64,000 nt of DNA from Halomonas eurihalina (GCF_008274785.1 NZ_VTPU01000012.1:62001-126000), one strand, 5' to 3'; shown: positions 47,870-59,674, counted from the first letter of the stretch. Numbers and translations are program-made. The notes: a model not told the origin generated them from the sequence alone.

Positions 47870-48703
47870 TCAGTTGATGGCCACGCGTCCCTCGAAGACG
47901 CGCTCGGCGGGGCCTGTCATGATCAGGTTAGCCTCGATGTTCGGCCAGTCGATCCTCAGCTTGCCGCCGGGCAGGTGCACGGTCACCGGGCTCTCGAGCA
48001 GGCCCTGGCGAATGCCGCAGGCCACGGCGGCGCAGGCACCGGTGCCGCAGGCCAGGGTTTCGCCAGCGCCACGTTCGTAGACCCTCAAGCGGATCTCGTG
48101 CGCGGACACGATCTGCATGAAACCGGCGTTGACGCGCCTGGGGAAGCGGGGGTGGCCCTCGATGGCCGGCCCCAGGGTCGCCACCGGCGCGGTCGCCACG
48201 TCATCCACGCGCAGCACGGCATGAGGGTTGCCCAGCGAGGCCACACCGACCGAGAGCTGCTGTCCGTTCACTTCCAGATCGTGCAGGGGGCGATCGCCGT
48301 CAGCCTCGAAGGGCAGGTCCTGTGGTGCGAAGCGTGGCTTGCCCATGTCCACGCTGACGTGGTCGTCATCCCCGACGGTCAGGGTCAGCGGGCCGCCGGT
48401 GGTCTCGACGTGAATCTCCCGCTTGTGGGTCAAGCGCTGGTCGAGCACGAAGCGTGCAAAGCAGCGGGCGCCGTTGCCGCAATTCTCCACTTCGCTGCCA
48501 TCAGCGTTGTAGATCCGGTAGCGGAAGTCCATGTCCGGGTCGCGGGGCGGCTCGACCACCAGCAACTGGTCGAAACCGATGCCGAAGCGCCGGTCGGCCA
48601 AGGCGCGGATCTGCTCGTCGCGCAACCTGGCGCGCTGGGTGACCAGGTCGACGACCATGAAATCGTTGCCCAGGCCGTGCATCTTGGTGAACTGCAGCAA
48701 CAT
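47870..48703 (-). CDS. dapF: Diaminopimelate epimerase
   Basis: A 277-residue PLP-independent epimerase that converts LL-DAP to meso-DAP for lysine and peptidoglycan. The two active-site cysteines are in NCGNGARC and ACGTGACA. The start [11 protein letters not shown] is a family hallmark. The ATG overlaps the lysA stop (TGATG), so translation is coupled. It is part of the lptM-lysA-dapF-DUF484-xerC-HAD operon. Confidence 0.97.
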   Translation of the reverse strand: MLLQFTKMHGLGNDFMVVDLVTQRARLRDEQIRALADRRFGIGFDQLLVVEPPRDPDMDFRYRIYNADGSEVENCGNGARCFARFVLDQRLTHKREIHVETTGGPLTLTVGDDDHVSVDMGKPRFAPQDLPFEADGDRPLHDLEVNGQQLSVGVASLGNPHAVLRVDDVATAPVATLGPAIEGHPRFPRRVNAGFMQIVSAHEIRLRVYERGAGETLACGTGACAAVACGIRQGLLESPVTVHLPGGKLRIDWPNIEANLIMTGPAERVFEGRVAIN

Positions 48704-49992
48704 CAGGACGTATCTCCCCCGACCATCGCGTCGTCCGGCAGTGTCGCCTCGCCCGCCCACAGATCCTCGAGGCGTTCGCGACGACGTACCAGATGCATGC
48801 GATCACCGTCGACCATGACCTCTGGAGGCCGCGGGCGGCTGTTGTAGTTCGAGGCCATGACGAAACCGTAGGCGCCGGCGGAGCGTACAGCCAGCAGGTC
48901 GCCGGCGGCAATGGCGAGCCGGCGCTGCTTGCCGAGGAAGTCGCCGGTCTCGCAGACCGGGCCGACTACGTCGTAGGTATCGGTCTCGCGAGGTTGGCGG
49001 GTATCCACCGGGAGGATCGCCTGCCAGGCCTGGTAGAGCGCCGGGCGAATCAGGTCGTTCATGGCGGCATCGACAATGGCGAAGTTCTTGGTCTCACCGG
49101 GCTTGAGAAATTCCACGCGAGTCAGCAGCACACCGGCGTTGGCGGCGATGGAGCGTCCCGGCTCGAACAGCAGCGTCAATCGCTCGCTGCCGGGCCAGCG
49201 CGACAGCCGCTCGAGCAGCGCGGTGGCGTAGTCGAAGGGCTGGGGCGGGTTCTCGTCCTGATAGGGAACGCCCAGGCCGCCGCCCAGGTCGAGATGTTCG
49301 ACCTCGATGCCGGCGTCGCGCAGTTGCTCGAGCAGGGCCAGCAGGCGATCCAGGGCATCGAGGAAGGGCGAGAGCTCGGTGAGCTGGGAGCCGATATGGC
49401 AATCCAGCCCGGCGACGCGCACGTTGTCCATGCCGGCGGCCTGGCGGTAGACCTCGAAGGCCTCGTCCACTGGGATGCCGAACTTGTTGTCCTTCAGGCC
49501 GGTGGAAATGTAGGGGTGGGTGCCGGCATCGACATCCGGGTTGACGCGCAGCGACACCGACGCCACCTTGCCGAGCCCCCGAGCCACGGCATCGAGGCGC
49601 TCCAGCTCGGCGCGGGATTCGACGTTGAAGCACTTGATGCCGACCTCGAGGGCACGAGCCATCTCGTTTTCCTGCTTGGCGACGCCGGAGAAAACGATCT
49701 TGGCGGGATCACCGCCGGCAACCAGCACGCGCTCCAGCTCGCCCACCGAGACGATGTCGAAGCCGGCGCCGAGGCGGGCCAGCAGCCCCAGCACCGCCAG
49801 GTTGGCGTTGGCCTTGACCGCATAACAGATCAGGTGCGGGTGGCCGCCCAGCGCTTCGGTGTAGGCGCGAAAGTGGCGCGCCAGGGTAGCTTTGGAATAG
49901 ACGTAGCAGGGCGTGCCGAAGGCGTCGGCGACGCTGGTGAGGTCGACATCCTCGCCGTGCAGGACACCGTCCCGGTAGTCAAAATGATCCAT
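48703..49992 (-). CDS. lysA: Diaminopimelate decarboxylase
   Basis: A 429-residue fold-III PLP enzyme, the last step of lysine synthesis. The PLP lysine is in [23 protein letters not shown] and FEPGRS form the phosphate site, and CETGDF carries the active-site Cys of the partner subunit. Two bp separate it from lptM, and it overlaps dapF. Confidence 0.97.
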   Translation of the reverse strand: MDHFDYRDGVLHGEDVDLTSVADAFGTPCYVYSKATLARHFRAYTEALGGHPHLICYAVKANANLAVLGLLARLGAGFDIVSVGELERVLVAGGDPAKIVFSGVAKQENEMARALEVGIKCFNVESRAELERLDAVARGLGKVASVSLRVNPDVDAGTHPYISTGLKDNKFGIPVDEAFEVYRQAAGMDNVRVAGLDCHIGSQLTELSPFLDALDRLLALLEQLRDAGIEVEHLDLGGGLGVPYQDENPPQPFDYATALLERLSRWPGSERLTLLFEPGRSIAANAGVLLTRVEFLKPGETKNFAIVDAAMNDLIRPALYQAWQAILPVDTRQPRETDTYDVVGPVCETGDFLGKQRRLAIAAGDLLAVRSAGAYGFVMASNYNSRPRPPEVMVDGDRMHLVRRRERLEDLWAGEATLPDDAMVGGDTS

Positions 49993-49994
49993 GT

Positions 49995-50180
49995 CTAGTC
50001 GCCTTCCTCGTCGGCGGCCCCTTCGGGCGGGGTGGCGTCGTCGCGTTCGCTGGTGGCCTCGTCATGCGGGGCGTAGCGCTCCGCCGCGGCCTCGTTGTCG
50101 GGTTGGTAGAGCGGCCCCTTCTGGCCGCAGCCGGCCAGCGCGATGGCCGCCAGCAGGAGGATGGGCACGAGCCGGCGCAT
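49995..50180 (-). CDS. lptM: LPS translocon maturation lipoprotein LptM (YifL)
   Basis: A 61-residue lipoprotein with lipobox ALAG-Cys18 followed by the family motif CGQKGPLYQP. The rest is an acidic, disordered tail. LptM assists oxidative maturation of LptD in the outer membrane. It is in its standard position before lysA, and its ATG overlaps the argH stop (TGATG). Confidence 0.93.
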   Translation of the reverse strand: MRRLVPILLLAAIALAGCGQKGPLYQPDNEAAAERYAPHDEATSERDDATPPEGAADEEGD

Positions 50181-51598
50181 CAGTCACGGCTCCCCAGCGC
50201 CTTGAGCGCTTCGCGGGCCCGTTGGGCGGCGGCGCGGACCTGATCCGGAGCGGTGCCGCCGATGTGCTGGCGGGCCGCCACGGAGCCTTCCAGAGTCAGC
50301 ACCTCGAAGACGTCCTCACCGATCGAGGAGGAAAAGCCCTGCAGCTCCTCGAGGCTCATTTCCGAGAGGTCCTTGCCCTCGCGCAGGCCATGGGCCACGG
50401 ATTGGCCGACGATCTCGTGGGCGTCGCGGAAGGCCACGCCGCGGCGTACCAGGTAGTCGGCCAGATCGGTGGCGGTGGAGAAGCCCTTGCGAGCCGCCTC
50501 GAACATGTTGTCCGCCTTGGCCTCGATGGCCGGCACCATGTCGGCGAAGGCCTTGAGGCAATCCTGCACGGTGGCGACGGTGTCGAACAGCGGCTCCTTG
50601 TCCTCCTGATTGTCCTTGTTGTAGGCCAGCGGCTGCGATTTCATCAGCGTCAGCAGGCTCACCAGATGGCCGTAGACCCGGCCGGACTTGCCGCGTACCA
50701 GCTCCGGCACATCGGGGTTCTTCTTCTGCGGCATGATCGACGAGCCGGTGCAGAAGCGGTCGGGCAGGTCGATGAAGTCGAACTGGGCGCTGGTCCACAG
50801 CACCAGTTCCTCGCTCATCCGCGACAGGTGCATCAGCAGCACGCTGGCGAAACTCGTGAACTCGATGGCGAAGTCACGATCGCTCACGGCGTCGAGGCTG
50901 TTCTCGGCGGGACGCTCGAAGCCCAGCAGCTCGGCGGTAACGTGGCGGTCGATGGGATAGGTGGTGCCGGCCAGGGCGGCGGCCCCGAGCGGCAGCACAT
51001 TGACGCGCTTGCGGCAGTCGAGCAGACGTTCGTGATCCCGGGCGAGCATTTCCTGCCAGGCCAGCAGGTGATGGCCGAAGGTCACCGGCTGGGCGGTCTG
51101 CAGGTGGGTGAAGCCGGGCATGATGGTCTCGGCCTCGCGGTCGGCCAGCTCGATCAGCCCTTCGCGCAGCCGGGTCAGTTCGGCGGCCACGGTGTCGATC
51201 TCGTCGCGCAGGAACAAGCGGATGTCGGTGGCCACCTGGTCATTGCGGCTGCGGCCGGTGTGCAGCTTCTTGCCGGTGATGCCGATCTTCTCGGTCAGGC
51301 GTGCCTCGATGTTCATGTGCACGTCTTCGAGCTCCACCGACCAGGCGAAGCTGCCAGCCTCGATTTCGGCAGCGACTTCGTCGAGGCCGCCGAGGATGGC
51401 ATCGCGCTCGTCCTCGGTGAGCACGCCCACTCGAGCGAGCATGGTGGCATGAGCGCGCGATCCCTGGATGTCGTGCAGGGCCAGTCGACGATCGAAGTCG
51501 ACCGAGGCGGTGAAGCGGGCGACGAAGGCGTCGGTAGGCTCGCTGAAGCGGCCGCCCCAGGACTGGTTGGTGCTGTTGCTCGTCGGGCTTGAGCTCAT
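50180..51598 (-). CDS. argH: Argininosuccinate lyase
   Basis: A 472-residue fumarase/aspartase-superfamily enzyme producing arginine and fumarate. The [23 protein letters not shown] start, [12 protein letters not shown] and the signature loop [12 protein letters not shown] are all present. The reading frame remains open far upstream through antisense hemC/hemD, but the ATG at 51598 gives the normal family start. Its stop overlaps lptM, so it may drive the lysine cluster. It is divergent from hemC. Confidence 0.97.
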   Translation of the reverse strand: MSSSPTSNSTNQSWGGRFSEPTDAFVARFTASVDFDRRLALHDIQGSRAHATMLARVGVLTEDERDAILGGLDEVAAEIEAGSFAWSVELEDVHMNIEARLTEKIGITGKKLHTGRSRNDQVATDIRLFLRDEIDTVAAELTRLREGLIELADREAETIMPGFTHLQTAQPVTFGHHLLAWQEMLARDHERLLDCRKRVNVLPLGAAALAGTTYPIDRHVTAELLGFERPAENSLDAVSDRDFAIEFTSFASVLLMHLSRMSEELVLWTSAQFDFIDLPDRFCTGSSIMPQKKNPDVPELVRGKSGRVYGHLVSLLTLMKSQPLAYNKDNQEDKEPLFDTVATVQDCLKAFADMVPAIEAKADNMFEAARKGFSTATDLADYLVRRGVAFRDAHEIVGQSVAHGLREGKDLSEMSLEELQGFSSSIGEDVFEVLTLEGSVAARQHIGGTAPDQVRAAAQRAREALKALGSRD

Positions 51599-51853
51599 CG
51601 GGCTGACATCCTGCTGACTGTTCGGTGGGTAACGGCGCCGGCGATGCCCCGGTCGCGCTGGTTGACATGCCGGAAGTGTACCAGAGTCCGGGGAACAGGC
51701 GAGGGGCGGGCAGCGTCGTTGTTGGCCGGGGAAGGCGATTTTCCCTGTTCTCTCCGGTACTTTATGATGAAGGAAAATCATGTCATCACCACCGGGTCCG
51801 GTCGCGGCGCCGCCGCGATGCGCGAACCGGTACGGGGGAACCAGGTGCAAGCC

Positions 51854-52786
51854 ATGCAGACGCTGCGTATCGCCACTCGCAAGAGTCAGTTGGCCATGTG
51901 GCAGGCCGAACACGTCCGCGACCGTTTGATGGAGGTCCACCCGGAACTGACGGTGGAGCTGGTGGCCCTGTCCACTCGCGGCGATCAGATTCTCGACACG
52001 CCGCTGGCCAAGGTGGGAGGCAAGGGGTTGTTCGTCAAGGAGCTCGAGGAAGCGATGCTTGATGGACGAGCGGACATTGCCGTGCATTCCATGAAGGACG
52101 TGCCCATGCAGTTCCCCGAGAGTCTCGGCCTGTCGGTGATCCTGGCGGGGGCCGAGCCCACCGATGCCTTCGTTTCCAATCACTACGCCTCGCTCGACGA
52201 GTTGCCGGAGGGCGCGCGAATCGGCACCTCCAGCCTGCGGCGCGGCCTGCAGATGCGCGAGCGTCGCCCCGACCTGGAAGTGCTGAACTTGCGTGGCAAC
52301 GTCCAGACCCGGCTCGGCAAGCTCGACAACGACGAGTTCGACGCCATCCTGCTGGCCACCGCCGGCCTCAAGCGACTGGGGCTCGATGGGCGCATCACCC
52401 AGGAGCTGCCGCCCGAGATCTGCCTGCCGGCCTGCGGGCAGGGCGCGCTGGGTATCGAGTGCCGCATGCACGATGCCGAGTTGATTGGCTTGCTGGCGCC
52501 GCTCGACGATCCGGACACCGCGACCCGTGTGCGCGCCGAACGGGCCATGAACACCCGCCTCGAGGGCGGCTGTCAGGTACCGATCGCCGGTCATGCGGTG
52601 TTCGAGAACGATGACCAGACGCTCTGGCTGCGTGCGCTGGTCGGAAATCCCGAGGGCACCGAGGTGCTGCGTGCCGAGGGGCGCGGTTCCATCCATGAGC
52701 CCGAGGCTCTGGGTATTCGCGTGGCGGAAGAATTGCTCGACCAGGGCGCGGGAGACATCCTCGCCGAGGTCTACGGCGCCAATTGA
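51854..52786 (+). CDS. hemC: Porphobilinogen deaminase (hydroxymethylbilane synthase)
   Basis: A 310-residue enzyme that polymerises four porphobilinogens. The dipyrromethane-cofactor cysteine is Cys240 in [48 protein letters not shown] and the SSLRR loop are conserved. ATG 51854 gives the family start, although in-frame ATGs lie upstream and the ribosome site is weak. The stop overlaps hemD (TGATG). Confidence 0.96.
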   Translation: MQTLRIATRKSQLAMWQAEHVRDRLMEVHPELTVELVALSTRGDQILDTPLAKVGGKGLFVKELEEAMLDGRADIAVHSMKDVPMQFPESLGLSVILAGAEPTDAFVSNHYASLDELPEGARIGTSSLRRGLQMRERRPDLEVLNLRGNVQTRLGKLDNDEFDAILLATAGLKRLGLDGRITQELPPEICLPACGQGALGIECRMHDAELIGLLAPLDDPDTATRVRAERAMNTRLEGGCQVPIAGHAVFENDDQTLWLRALVGNPEGTEVLRAEGRGSIHEPEALGIRVAEELLDQGAGDILAEVYGAN

Positions 52787-53577
52787 TGGTGGGCGCGCCG
52801 GTCCTGATCTGTCGCCCGGGGGCGCGTGCCGCGCCGCTGGCCGAGGCCATCGAGGCCGCGGGCTTCGCCGTCGAGTGTGGCGAGGTGATGGCACTGGAGG
52901 CGCTGCCCGAGAGCCAGGCGATGCGTTCTGCCTGGCTGGATTTCGATCAGTTCCAACGGGTGGTGGTGACCAGCCCCTTTGCTGCCGAATGCCTGGCCGA
53001 GGCGCTGGACCGTTACTGGCCGCAACTCCCCGTGGGCATCGAGTATTACGGTGTGGGGCCGAGTACTGCCGCCGCCCTGGACGAAGCTCTGGGAGTGCGC
53101 GTGCATGTGCCGCCACGCGGCGAAGAACACTCCAGCGAGGCGTTGCTCTCGCTGGGGTCGCTGCAGCGACTGGATGGGCAGCGTACCCTGCTGGTCGCCG
53201 GTGAGGGCGGGCGCACGCTGCTGGCCGAGACCCTGGCCGAGCGCGGCGCGCGGTTGACGCATCTGGCGGTCTATCGGCGGCGTCTGCTCGAGCCGTCGCC
53301 GGTGTTGCAGCGGCGGTTGTGGGAAGGCGACTATCATGCGTTGGTGGTGAGTAGCGGAGAAATCCTCGAACATCTGGCAAGATGGTGTTCACGTACCGCC
53401 TTGGACCAACCGTTAATCGTATCCAGTCACCGGTTGGCTACACTAGCCGGCACACTGGGGTTTCGTGTTCCCGTCGTGGCATCGGGAGCCACGCCCGCCG
53501 CACTCGCGGCCGCCGTGGCACGGGCCAGGGACCCGGAGGAGACCGATGTCGATCATGACGATCTCGAAAAGGGCTAG
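52786..53577 (+). CDS. hemD: Uroporphyrinogen-III synthase
   Basis: A 263-residue protein with the two-domain HemD fold, weakly conserved as usual for this family. [21 protein letters not shown] opens it, with [16 protein letters not shown] and the late [16 protein letters not shown]. It cyclises and inverts ring D of hydroxymethylbilane. The start ATG lies in the hemC stop. An Asp/Glu-rich C-terminal extension precedes hemX by 6 bp. Confidence 0.92.
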   Translation: MVGAPVLICRPGARAAPLAEAIEAAGFAVECGEVMALEALPESQAMRSAWLDFDQFQRVVVTSPFAAECLAEALDRYWPQLPVGIEYYGVGPSTAAALDEALGVRVHVPPRGEEHSSEALLSLGSLQRLDGQRTLLVAGEGGRTLLAETLAERGARLTHLAVYRRRLLEPSPVLQRRLWEGDYHALVVSSGEILEHLARWCSRTALDQPLIVSSHRLATLAGTLGFRVPVVASGATPAALAAAVARARDPEETDVDHDDLEKG

Positions 53578-53583
53578 CGACAG

Positions 53584-55122
53584 ATGAGCAAGCAATCACA
53601 AGATCAGGATGAACAGCAAACGCCCTCCGGCGAAGCCCAGGGCGGTGCCGATGCAGGGATCACGGAGCGCCAGCCGGAAGAGAGCGCCAAGACCGGAAGC
53701 TCATCGTCGCGTCGCTCGCGCCGACGCGGCAAGAGCGACGGTGCGTCCACGTCCTCTGCCGAGTCCGGTAGCGCATCCAGCGCTACGGCCGCTTCCGATG
53801 CCACGCCGGGTGACGCCGAAGCGGACAAGCCCGGTACCGTGAGCGGCGCCACTTCTTCGGCCCGGACGGACAAATCTTCGGGGAAGGCCGAGAAGAAGGC
53901 GGACGATAAGTCGTCCAGCTCGACGGCGGCCGCCGCGCCTGCCAGCGGCAGTACCAGTGGGAGCAAAAGCTCGGCCGACAAGGGCTCAACCAAGGCGGCA
54001 AGCAGCAAGACCGACACGGCCAAGGCCTCGAGTGGCAAGGCGAGTTCGGGCGGCGGAAAATCCGGCGGCAGCGATGGCAATGGCGGTGACAAGCGCGGCA
54101 AGGGAGGCAAGGCTGGCGTCCTGGCCCTGGTGCTGGTGATCCTGCTGGCGATCGCCGTCGGCGTGTTCGGCTGGTTGGGCTGGCAACGTCTCCAGGACCA
54201 GCAGCAGCGTTTGGCTTCGGTGCCTGAACAACCGGCCACCGAGGCGCAGGTGAACGATCTATCGAATCAGCTGCAGAGCGATCGCAGCGAGCGTGAATCG
54301 GCGGCCGACTCGCTGCGCCAGGAATTCGAGACATACCGCAGCAATGTCGACGAGAACCTCGACAAAGTGCTCCAGCAGCTGTCCCGGGAGCAGCAGACCG
54401 ACGAGCGGGACTGGCTGCATGCCGAGGCCGCCTATCTGCTGCGCTTGGCCAACCAGCGCTTGCAATTGGAGCGGGACGTCGAAGGGGCTGCCGCGCTGCT
54501 GCGCACCGCCGATACCCGACTCGAGGAAGCCGACAATCCAGCGTTGCTTCCGGTACGCCGCGAGATCGCCTCGGAGCTGGCCGCATTGCGTTCGGTACCG
54601 CGCGTCGATCGAAGCGGCCTGTTCCTGACGCTCAATGCCCAGCAGGAACAGATCGCCGGGCGCCCTCTGGCCCAGGATGTCGAAGAGATAACCGGCGACG
54701 CTTCCATCGAGGAGGCCCCTGCCGGCGGCTGGCAGCAGCAGCTGGCCAAGGTCGGCTCGGAACTCAAGGACCTGGTCACGGTGCGCAAGCACGACGAGGC
54801 GCTGGAGGCCCTGATCTCGCCGGAGCAGGAGTCCTACCTGCGCCAGAGCGTGCGCCTGGTGCTGGAGCAGGTCCAACTGGCGCTGCTCAAGGAGGAGCAG
54901 GCGCTGTATGACGCCAGCCTCGACAAGGCACTGAAGCTGATTCGCGGCTACTACGATACCGATGACAGCGGCGTTCAAGGCGTCCTGTCGCAGCTCGAGG
55001 AACTCAAGGGACAGAGCATTCGTCCTGAGCTGCCGGACATCAGCGGCTCGCAACAGGCGCTGCAGAAATTCATCGAGAACCGCTTTGAGGCGGGTAGCGA
55101 CGGCCAGGGAGACGAGGCATGA
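53584..55122 (+). CDS. hemX: HemX family inner-membrane protein
   Basis: A 512-residue protein in three parts. Residues 1-~175 are low-complexity (Ser, Ala, Gly, Lys, Thr) and cytoplasmic. One transmembrane helix follows (residues ~178-200, LALVLVILLAIAVGVFGWLGW). The C-terminal periplasmic part is a long helical/coiled-coil domain (HAEAAYLLRLANQRLQLERDVEGA marks the conserved HemX core). It is often annotated as uroporphyrinogen-III C-methyltransferase, but it has no methyltransferase motif. The N-terminal tail is unusually long and repetitive. It overlaps hemY by 4 bp. Confidence 0.92.
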   Translation: MSKQSQDQDEQQTPSGEAQGGADAGITERQPEESAKTGSSSSRRSRRRGKSDGASTSSAESGSASSATAASDATPGDAEADKPGTVSGATSSARTDKSSGKAEKKADDKSSSSTAAAAPASGSTSGSKSSADKGSTKAASSKTDTAKASSGKASSGGGKSGGSDGNGGDKRGKGGKAGVLALVLVILLAIAVGVFGWLGWQRLQDQQQRLASVPEQPATEAQVNDLSNQLQSDRSERESAADSLRQEFETYRSNVDENLDKVLQQLSREQQTDERDWLHAEAAYLLRLANQRLQLERDVEGAAALLRTADTRLEEADNPALLPVRREIASELAALRSVPRVDRSGLFLTLNAQQEQIAGRPLAQDVEEITGDASIEEAPAGGWQQQLAKVGSELKDLVTVRKHDEALEALISPEQESYLRQSVRLVLEQVQLALLKEEQALYDASLDKALKLIRGYYDTDDSGVQGVLSQLEELKGQSIRPELPDISGSQQALQKFIENRFEAGSDGQGDEA

Positions 55123-56372
55123 GGAAGCTGATTCTGATCGTGGTCGTCGGCCTCGCGATCGGGGCGCTGCTCGGCCAGTTGATAATGTCGGTGCCCGGCT
55201 ACTGGCTGGTGCGGGTTGGTGACACCTCCTTCCAGACGACTTTCTGGTTCGGCCTGGTGCTGTTGTTCGCCGCCTTCGTGGTGCTGCATTTCTTGCTGCG
55301 GCTGCTCATGCGCCTTTCGCGGCCGGTTAGCCGCTTCAAGGGTTGGAGCAGTCGGTCGCGCAATCGCAGTGCCATGCGGCGTACCGTGCGGGGGCTGGTC
55401 GCTTTGGCCGAGGGCCGCTGGAAGCGCGCCGAGAAGGCACTGGTCAAGGCCGCCGACGACTCCAGTACACCGCTGGTCAATTACCTTTCCGCCGCCCTGG
55501 CCGCGCATTACCAGGGCCGCTATGAGCAGGCCGACACCCTGCTCAAGCGGGCTCATCTGAGTACCGAGGGCGCCGACACGGCAGTGGGCATGATGCAGGC
55601 CCAGCTGATGCTGGACCGCCAGCAGTACGAGGAGGCCCTGGCGATCCTGACTCGCCTGGACCGTCACCTGCCCAATCACCCGCAGGTGCTCAAGCAGCTC
55701 AAGCAGGCCTATCTCAGTGTCAGCGACTGGGATGGCCTGCGTCGCCTGATGCCCCGCCTGGGCGCCCAGCAGTTGATTTCCGAGGAAGAGCGTGAACAGC
55801 TCGAGCAACGCGCCTATCGCGAGTTGATTGCCCAGGAGGCGAGAGATGCCGGCGATATCGAGCAGGTGCGTACCCTCTGGGCCGATATGCCTGATCACCT
55901 GCGCGGCAATGTCGATCTGATCGTGCTCTATGTCGAGGCCCTGGTGCGCGGCGACCAGCAGACCATCGCCGAGCGTCTGTTGCGCCAGTCGCTCAAGGAT
56001 CATTGGGACAGTCGCCTGGTGTTGCGCTACGGGTTGCTCGAGGTCGACGCGGCGCGGCAACTGGTGGTGGCCGAGAAGTGGTTGCAGGAGCGTCCCAATG
56101 ATCCGGACCTGCTGCTGACCCTGGGTCGCCTGTCGCTGCGCAACGCCTACTGGGGCAAGGCACAGGAGTATTTCGAGGCTAGCCATCGCCAGCGTCCCAG
56201 CGGCGTGGTCTGTGCGGAGCTGGCGCGGCTTTATGCCAGTCTGGGCGAGCACAACAAGAGCCAGCTCTACTATCGGCAGAGCGTCGAACTGCTCGACAAG
56301 TCGCTCCCCTCTCTGCCGCAACCCACCGAGCCGGAAGACACGCTGTCACGGGGCGCGCAACGGGCGTCCTGA
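55119..56372 (+). CDS. hemY: HemY protein (TPR-containing, inner membrane)
   Basis: A 417-residue protein with two N-terminal transmembrane helices (residues ~3-22 and ~40-62) and a C-terminal array of TPR-like helical repeats. HemY_N features such as GYWLVRVGDTSFQTTFWFGL appear between the helices. It closes the hemCDXY cluster and is unrelated to protoporphyrinogen oxidase of the same name. Its precise role in tetrapyrrole metabolism is not established. ATGA overlap with hemX. Confidence 0.94.
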   Translation: MRKLILIVVVGLAIGALLGQLIMSVPGYWLVRVGDTSFQTTFWFGLVLLFAAFVVLHFLLRLLMRLSRPVSRFKGWSSRSRNRSAMRRTVRGLVALAEGRWKRAEKALVKAADDSSTPLVNYLSAALAAHYQGRYEQADTLLKRAHLSTEGADTAVGMMQAQLMLDRQQYEEALAILTRLDRHLPNHPQVLKQLKQAYLSVSDWDGLRRLMPRLGAQQLISEEEREQLEQRAYRELIAQEARDAGDIEQVRTLWADMPDHLRGNVDLIVLYVEALVRGDQQTIAERLLRQSLKDHWDSRLVLRYGLLEVDAARQLVVAEKWLQERPNDPDLLLTLGRLSLRNAYWGKAQEYFEASHRQRPSGVVCAELARLYASLGEHNKSQLYYRQSVELLDKSLPSLPQPTEPEDTLSRGAQRAS

Positions 56373-56390
56373 CACGCGTCGACAATCCGA

Positions 56391-56442
56391 GCAAAGGCAG
56401 TCGGCCCTCTCTGCGTCAGCAGCGGGGGCCGACTGCCTTTGC
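56391..56442. terminator. Long hairpin after hemY
   Basis: GCAAAGGCAGTCGGCCC (56391-56407) and GGGCCGACTGCCTTTGC (56426-56442) form a perfect 17-bp stem with an 18-nt loop, 18 bp beyond the hemY stop. The base of the stem is A-rich then T-rich, but no free T-run follows. It is probably the end of the hem operon transcript. Confidence 0.7.
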
Positions 56443-56582
56443 ACGACAATTCCCCCCTTGGACAAAGCGTCGTCGTCGACATCGACGGGTCGCGTTTATC
56501 GCTTGTTTACAAATCAAATCATATTGTTTGCAACTTGGCGCGTTAGGGTCATATCCCTCCATCGCCGGTCTCTGGATACGTC

Positions 56583-57740
56583 ATGCCTCCCTGGATCCGC
56601 CGTCACCCGAAGACGGTTCTTTCGCTACTGATCATCATCACGGCTGCGCTGGCGGTCGGCTGGCACTGGGGGCTGGCCTCGACGCCGGCAGCGCAGTGGC
56701 GGACCGCCCCGGTGACGCATGGTGATGTGGAGGACGTGGTCACCGCGCTGGGCACGCTGGAGCCCCAGGACTACGTGGACGTGGGCGCTCAGGTGTCCGG
56801 GCAGCTCACTGAGCTGTACGTTGATGTGGGCGACAGCGTGGAACAGGGCCAGTTGCTGGCGGAGATCGACGCCTCGGTGCAAAAGTCCCGGGTGGAGGCC
56901 GGCCAGGCGGAGCTGGACGCCCTGCGCGCCCAGCGCGAGCAACGCCAGGCCGAACTGGAGCTCGCGCGTCAGCAGTATCAACGCCAGCAGCGCCTGCACG
57001 ATGCCGATGCCACCAGCGATGACGCCTATCAGACGGCCCGCTCCAGCTTCGAGGTGACCCGGGCACAGATCGCGGTACTCCAGGCGCAGATCCGCCAGAA
57101 AGAAGCCAGTGTGGAAGGCGACCGCACCACCCTGGGCTACGCCAGAATCTACGCGCCTCGTGCCGGCACCATCGTCAGCCTCGAGGCCCGCGAGGGCCAG
57201 ACGCTGAACGCTAACCAGACCACCCCGACGCTGATGCGTATCGCCGACCTGTCGACGATGACGGTGTCCACCCAGGTCTCCGAGGCAGATGTGGACCGCC
57301 TGGCGCCGGGCATGCCGGTCTACTTCCATACCCTCGGCAACGACCAGGTGCGCTACGACAGCACTTTGCGCCAGGTGCTGCCGACGCCGGAGGTGGTCAA
57401 CAACGTGGTGCTCTACACCGCCGAGTTCGACGTCGACAACGACGATGGCCGGCTGATGTCCGGCATGACCGCGCAGACCTTCTTCGTGGTGCAGTCGGCC
57501 GAGGACGCGCTGAGCGTGCCGGTGGCCGCCGTCACGCGCACGGAGCCTGGCCAGGCGCACGTCCGGGTGCTCGACGACCAGGGCCGGTCGCAGACCCGCG
57601 AGGTAACGGTCGGCTTCGACAACCGGGTGCGTGCCGTGATCCTCGATGGCCTCGCGGAGGGCGACAGCGTGATCCTCGGCCCGGCGACCGGGCAGGCCGC
57701 CGAGGGCGGAGATTCCGGGCGGCGCCGAGGACTGCTGTAA
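56583..57740 (+). CDS. macA: MacA-like periplasmic adaptor subunit
   Basis: A 385-residue membrane-fusion protein with an N-terminal membrane anchor (residues ~11-31). The first beta-barrel/lipoyl half is [32 protein letters not shown], split by the helical hairpin (residues ~105-165). The second lipoyl half is [23 protein letters not shown], and a C-terminal barrel follows. It couples the MacB pump to an outer-membrane channel. Its stop overlaps the macB start (TAATG), and all three parts of the efflux system are adjacent. Confidence 0.92.
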   Translation: MPPWIRRHPKTVLSLLIIITAALAVGWHWGLASTPAAQWRTAPVTHGDVEDVVTALGTLEPQDYVDVGAQVSGQLTELYVDVGDSVEQGQLLAEIDASVQKSRVEAGQAELDALRAQREQRQAELELARQQYQRQQRLHDADATSDDAYQTARSSFEVTRAQIAVLQAQIRQKEASVEGDRTTLGYARIYAPRAGTIVSLEAREGQTLNANQTTPTLMRIADLSTMTVSTQVSEADVDRLAPGMPVYFHTLGNDQVRYDSTLRQVLPTPEVVNNVVLYTAEFDVDNDDGRLMSGMTAQTFFVVQSAEDALSVPVAAVTRTEPGQAHVRVLDDQGRSQTREVTVGFDNRVRAVILDGLAEGDSVILGPATGQAAEGGDSGRRRGLL

Positions 57741-59674
57741 TGGCGCTGATCGAACTGAGCGGCATCCGCAAGCACTACCCGGCCGGTGAGCAGGACGTGG
57801 AAGTGCTGCACGGCATCGACCTGAGCATCGAGGCGGGCGAGTTCATGGCCATCATGGGCAGCTCGGGCTCCGGCAAATCCACTCTGATGCACTTGCTCGG
57901 CTGCCTGGACCAGCCCAGCGGCGGTGAATACCGCTTCGCCGGCCGCCTGGTCACCGAGATGGACCACGAGCAGCTGGCCTGGTTGCGCCGCGAGATGTTC
58001 GGCTTCGTGTTCCAGAGCTATCACCTGGTCGGCACCGCCAGCGCCTGGGAGAACGTGGCTCTGCCCGCCATCTATGCCGGCATGCCGCGCGAGGAGCGCA
58101 AGCAGCGTGCCCAGCGGCTGCTCGGCGAGCTGGGTCTGGGCGAGCGCCTGGAGCACCTGCCCAACCAGCTCTCCGGCGGTCAGCAACAGCGCGTTTCCAT
58201 CGCCCGGGCGTTGATGAATGGCGGCAAGGTGATCCTCGCCGACGAGCCCACCGGGGCGCTGGACAGCGTCAGCGGCGAGGCGGTGATGGAGCAGCTGCGC
58301 GAGCTTGCGCGCCAGGGCCACACCGTCATCGTGATCACCCATGATGCCGAGGTGGCCGCCCACGCCGACCGTGTGGTGGAGATCCACGATGGCCGGGTGA
58401 TCGACGACCGCCGCCATCGCCCCCTCCACGAGGACTCGTCCCGAGTCGTGGCCGAGCCTCCCGCGCAATCGAGCCTGCCCGATGCCGCCGAGGTGGGCGA
58501 GGCGGTCGTCATGGCCCTGCGCTCGCTGCGCGCCAACTGGCTGCGCACCCTGCTGACGCTGCTCGGCATCGTGATCGGTGTCGGCGCAGTGGTGGTGATG
58601 CTGGCGATCGGTGAGGGCGCCAAGCAGGATGTGGTGGCCCGCATCAACGACCAGGGCACCAACCTGTTGGTGATTCGACCGGACCGCGGCCAACAGCGCG
58701 TGGCCGACGGCGTCATCGCCACCCTGGTGCCGGAAGACGCCGAGGCCCTCAAGCAGTTGCCCAATGTGCGCACCGCCGTGCCGGAAATCTCCGGCAGCGT
58801 CACGGCGCGGGCCAACGGCCAGGACGCCTCGACCAACGTGCAGGCCGTGACTCCGGATTTCACCAGCCTGCGCGACTGGCGGCCGGCGCAGGGGATCTTC
58901 TTCGGCGAGCAGGACCAGAAGGCCTACGCGCCGGTGGCGGTGATCGGCCAGACGGTCAAGGAGAAACTGTTTGCCGATGGCGACCCGCTGGGCCAGTTCG
59001 TGATGCTCGACAGCATTCCCTTCCAGGTGATTGGCGTGATGAGCGCTCAGGGGGCCACCAACTGGGGCGAGGACCAGGACGATGTGGTGTTCGTGCCGCT
59101 CTCCACCGGCACGCTGCGGCTGTTCGGCCAGAACTACCTGCGTTCCATCACCCTGGCCGTGGACGACGTCGCGTATATCGACGACACCGAGCAGGCCGCC
59201 GTGGAACTGCTCACCCAGCGCCACGGGCAGAAGGATGTGCGGGTCTTCAATATGGCCTCGCTGCTCGACATGGTCTCGCAGACCCAGAACACCCTGACCG
59301 TGCTGCTCGGCTCCATCGCCGCGATCTCGCTGCTGGTCGGCGGCATCGGGGTGATGAACATCATGCTGGTCAGCGTCACCGAGCGCATTCACGAGATCGG
59401 CATCCGCATGGCCACCGGGGCACGGCAGCGCAATATCCTGCAGCAGTTCCTGACCGAGGCGGTGGTGGTTTCCGCGCTTGGCGGCATCATCGGCGTGACC
59501 GTCGGCGTGCTGGTGGGTGGGCTGCTGATCTGGCTCGGCATGGCGATCGTTTTTTCCGTGCCGGTGATGGTGGCGGCCTTCCTGTGCGCCACGCTCATCG
59601 GCTTGCTGTTCGGTTTCGCCCCGGCGCTCAAGGCGGCGCGCCTGAATCCGGTGGAGGCATTGAGCAATGACTAG
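57740..59674 (+). CDS. macB: MacB-type ABC efflux transporter
   Basis: A 644-residue protein combining an N-terminal ABC ATPase (Walker [10 protein letters not shown], signature [15 protein letters not shown], Walker [13 protein letters not shown]) with a C-terminal permease. The permease has four transmembrane helices and a large periplasmic domain between the first and second. [29 protein letters not shown] is the typical mechanotransmission end. Such pumps export macrolides, siderophores, peptides or precursors. The cargo here is unknown. It overlaps the outer-membrane gene by 8 bp. Confidence 0.95.
   Translation: MALIELSGIRKHYPAGEQDVEVLHGIDLSIEAGEFMAIMGSSGSGKSTLMHLLGCLDQPSGGEYRFAGRLVTEMDHEQLAWLRREMFGFVFQSYHLVGTASAWENVALPAIYAGMPREERKQRAQRLLGELGLGERLEHLPNQLSGGQQQRVSIARALMNGGKVILADEPTGALDSVSGEAVMEQLRELARQGHTVIVITHDAEVAAHADRVVEIHDGRVIDDRRHRPLHEDSSRVVAEPPAQSSLPDAAEVGEAVVMALRSLRANWLRTLLTLLGIVIGVGAVVVMLAIGEGAKQDVVARINDQGTNLLVIRPDRGQQRVADGVIATLVPEDAEALKQLPNVRTAVPEISGSVTARANGQDASTNVQAVTPDFTSLRDWRPAQGIFFGEQDQKAYAPVAVIGQTVKEKLFADGDPLGQFVMLDSIPFQVIGVMSAQGATNWGEDQDDVVFVPLSTGTLRLFGQNYLRSITLAVDDVAYIDDTEQAAVELLTQRHGQKDVRVFNMASLLDMVSQTQNTLTVLLGSIAAISLLVGGIGVMNIMLVSVTERIHEIGIRMATGARQRNILQQFLTEAVVVSALGGIIGVTVGVLVGGLLIWLGMAIVFSVPVMVAAFLCATLIGLLFGFAPALKAARLNPVEALSND

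Noticed and set aside
51599..53392. Upstream extension of the argH reading frame to over 1000 residues
   Set aside because: The extension is antisense to hemC and hemD, has no family similarity by eye and reflects stop-codon scarcity at high GC. The ATG at 51598 gives the normal argininosuccinate lyase.
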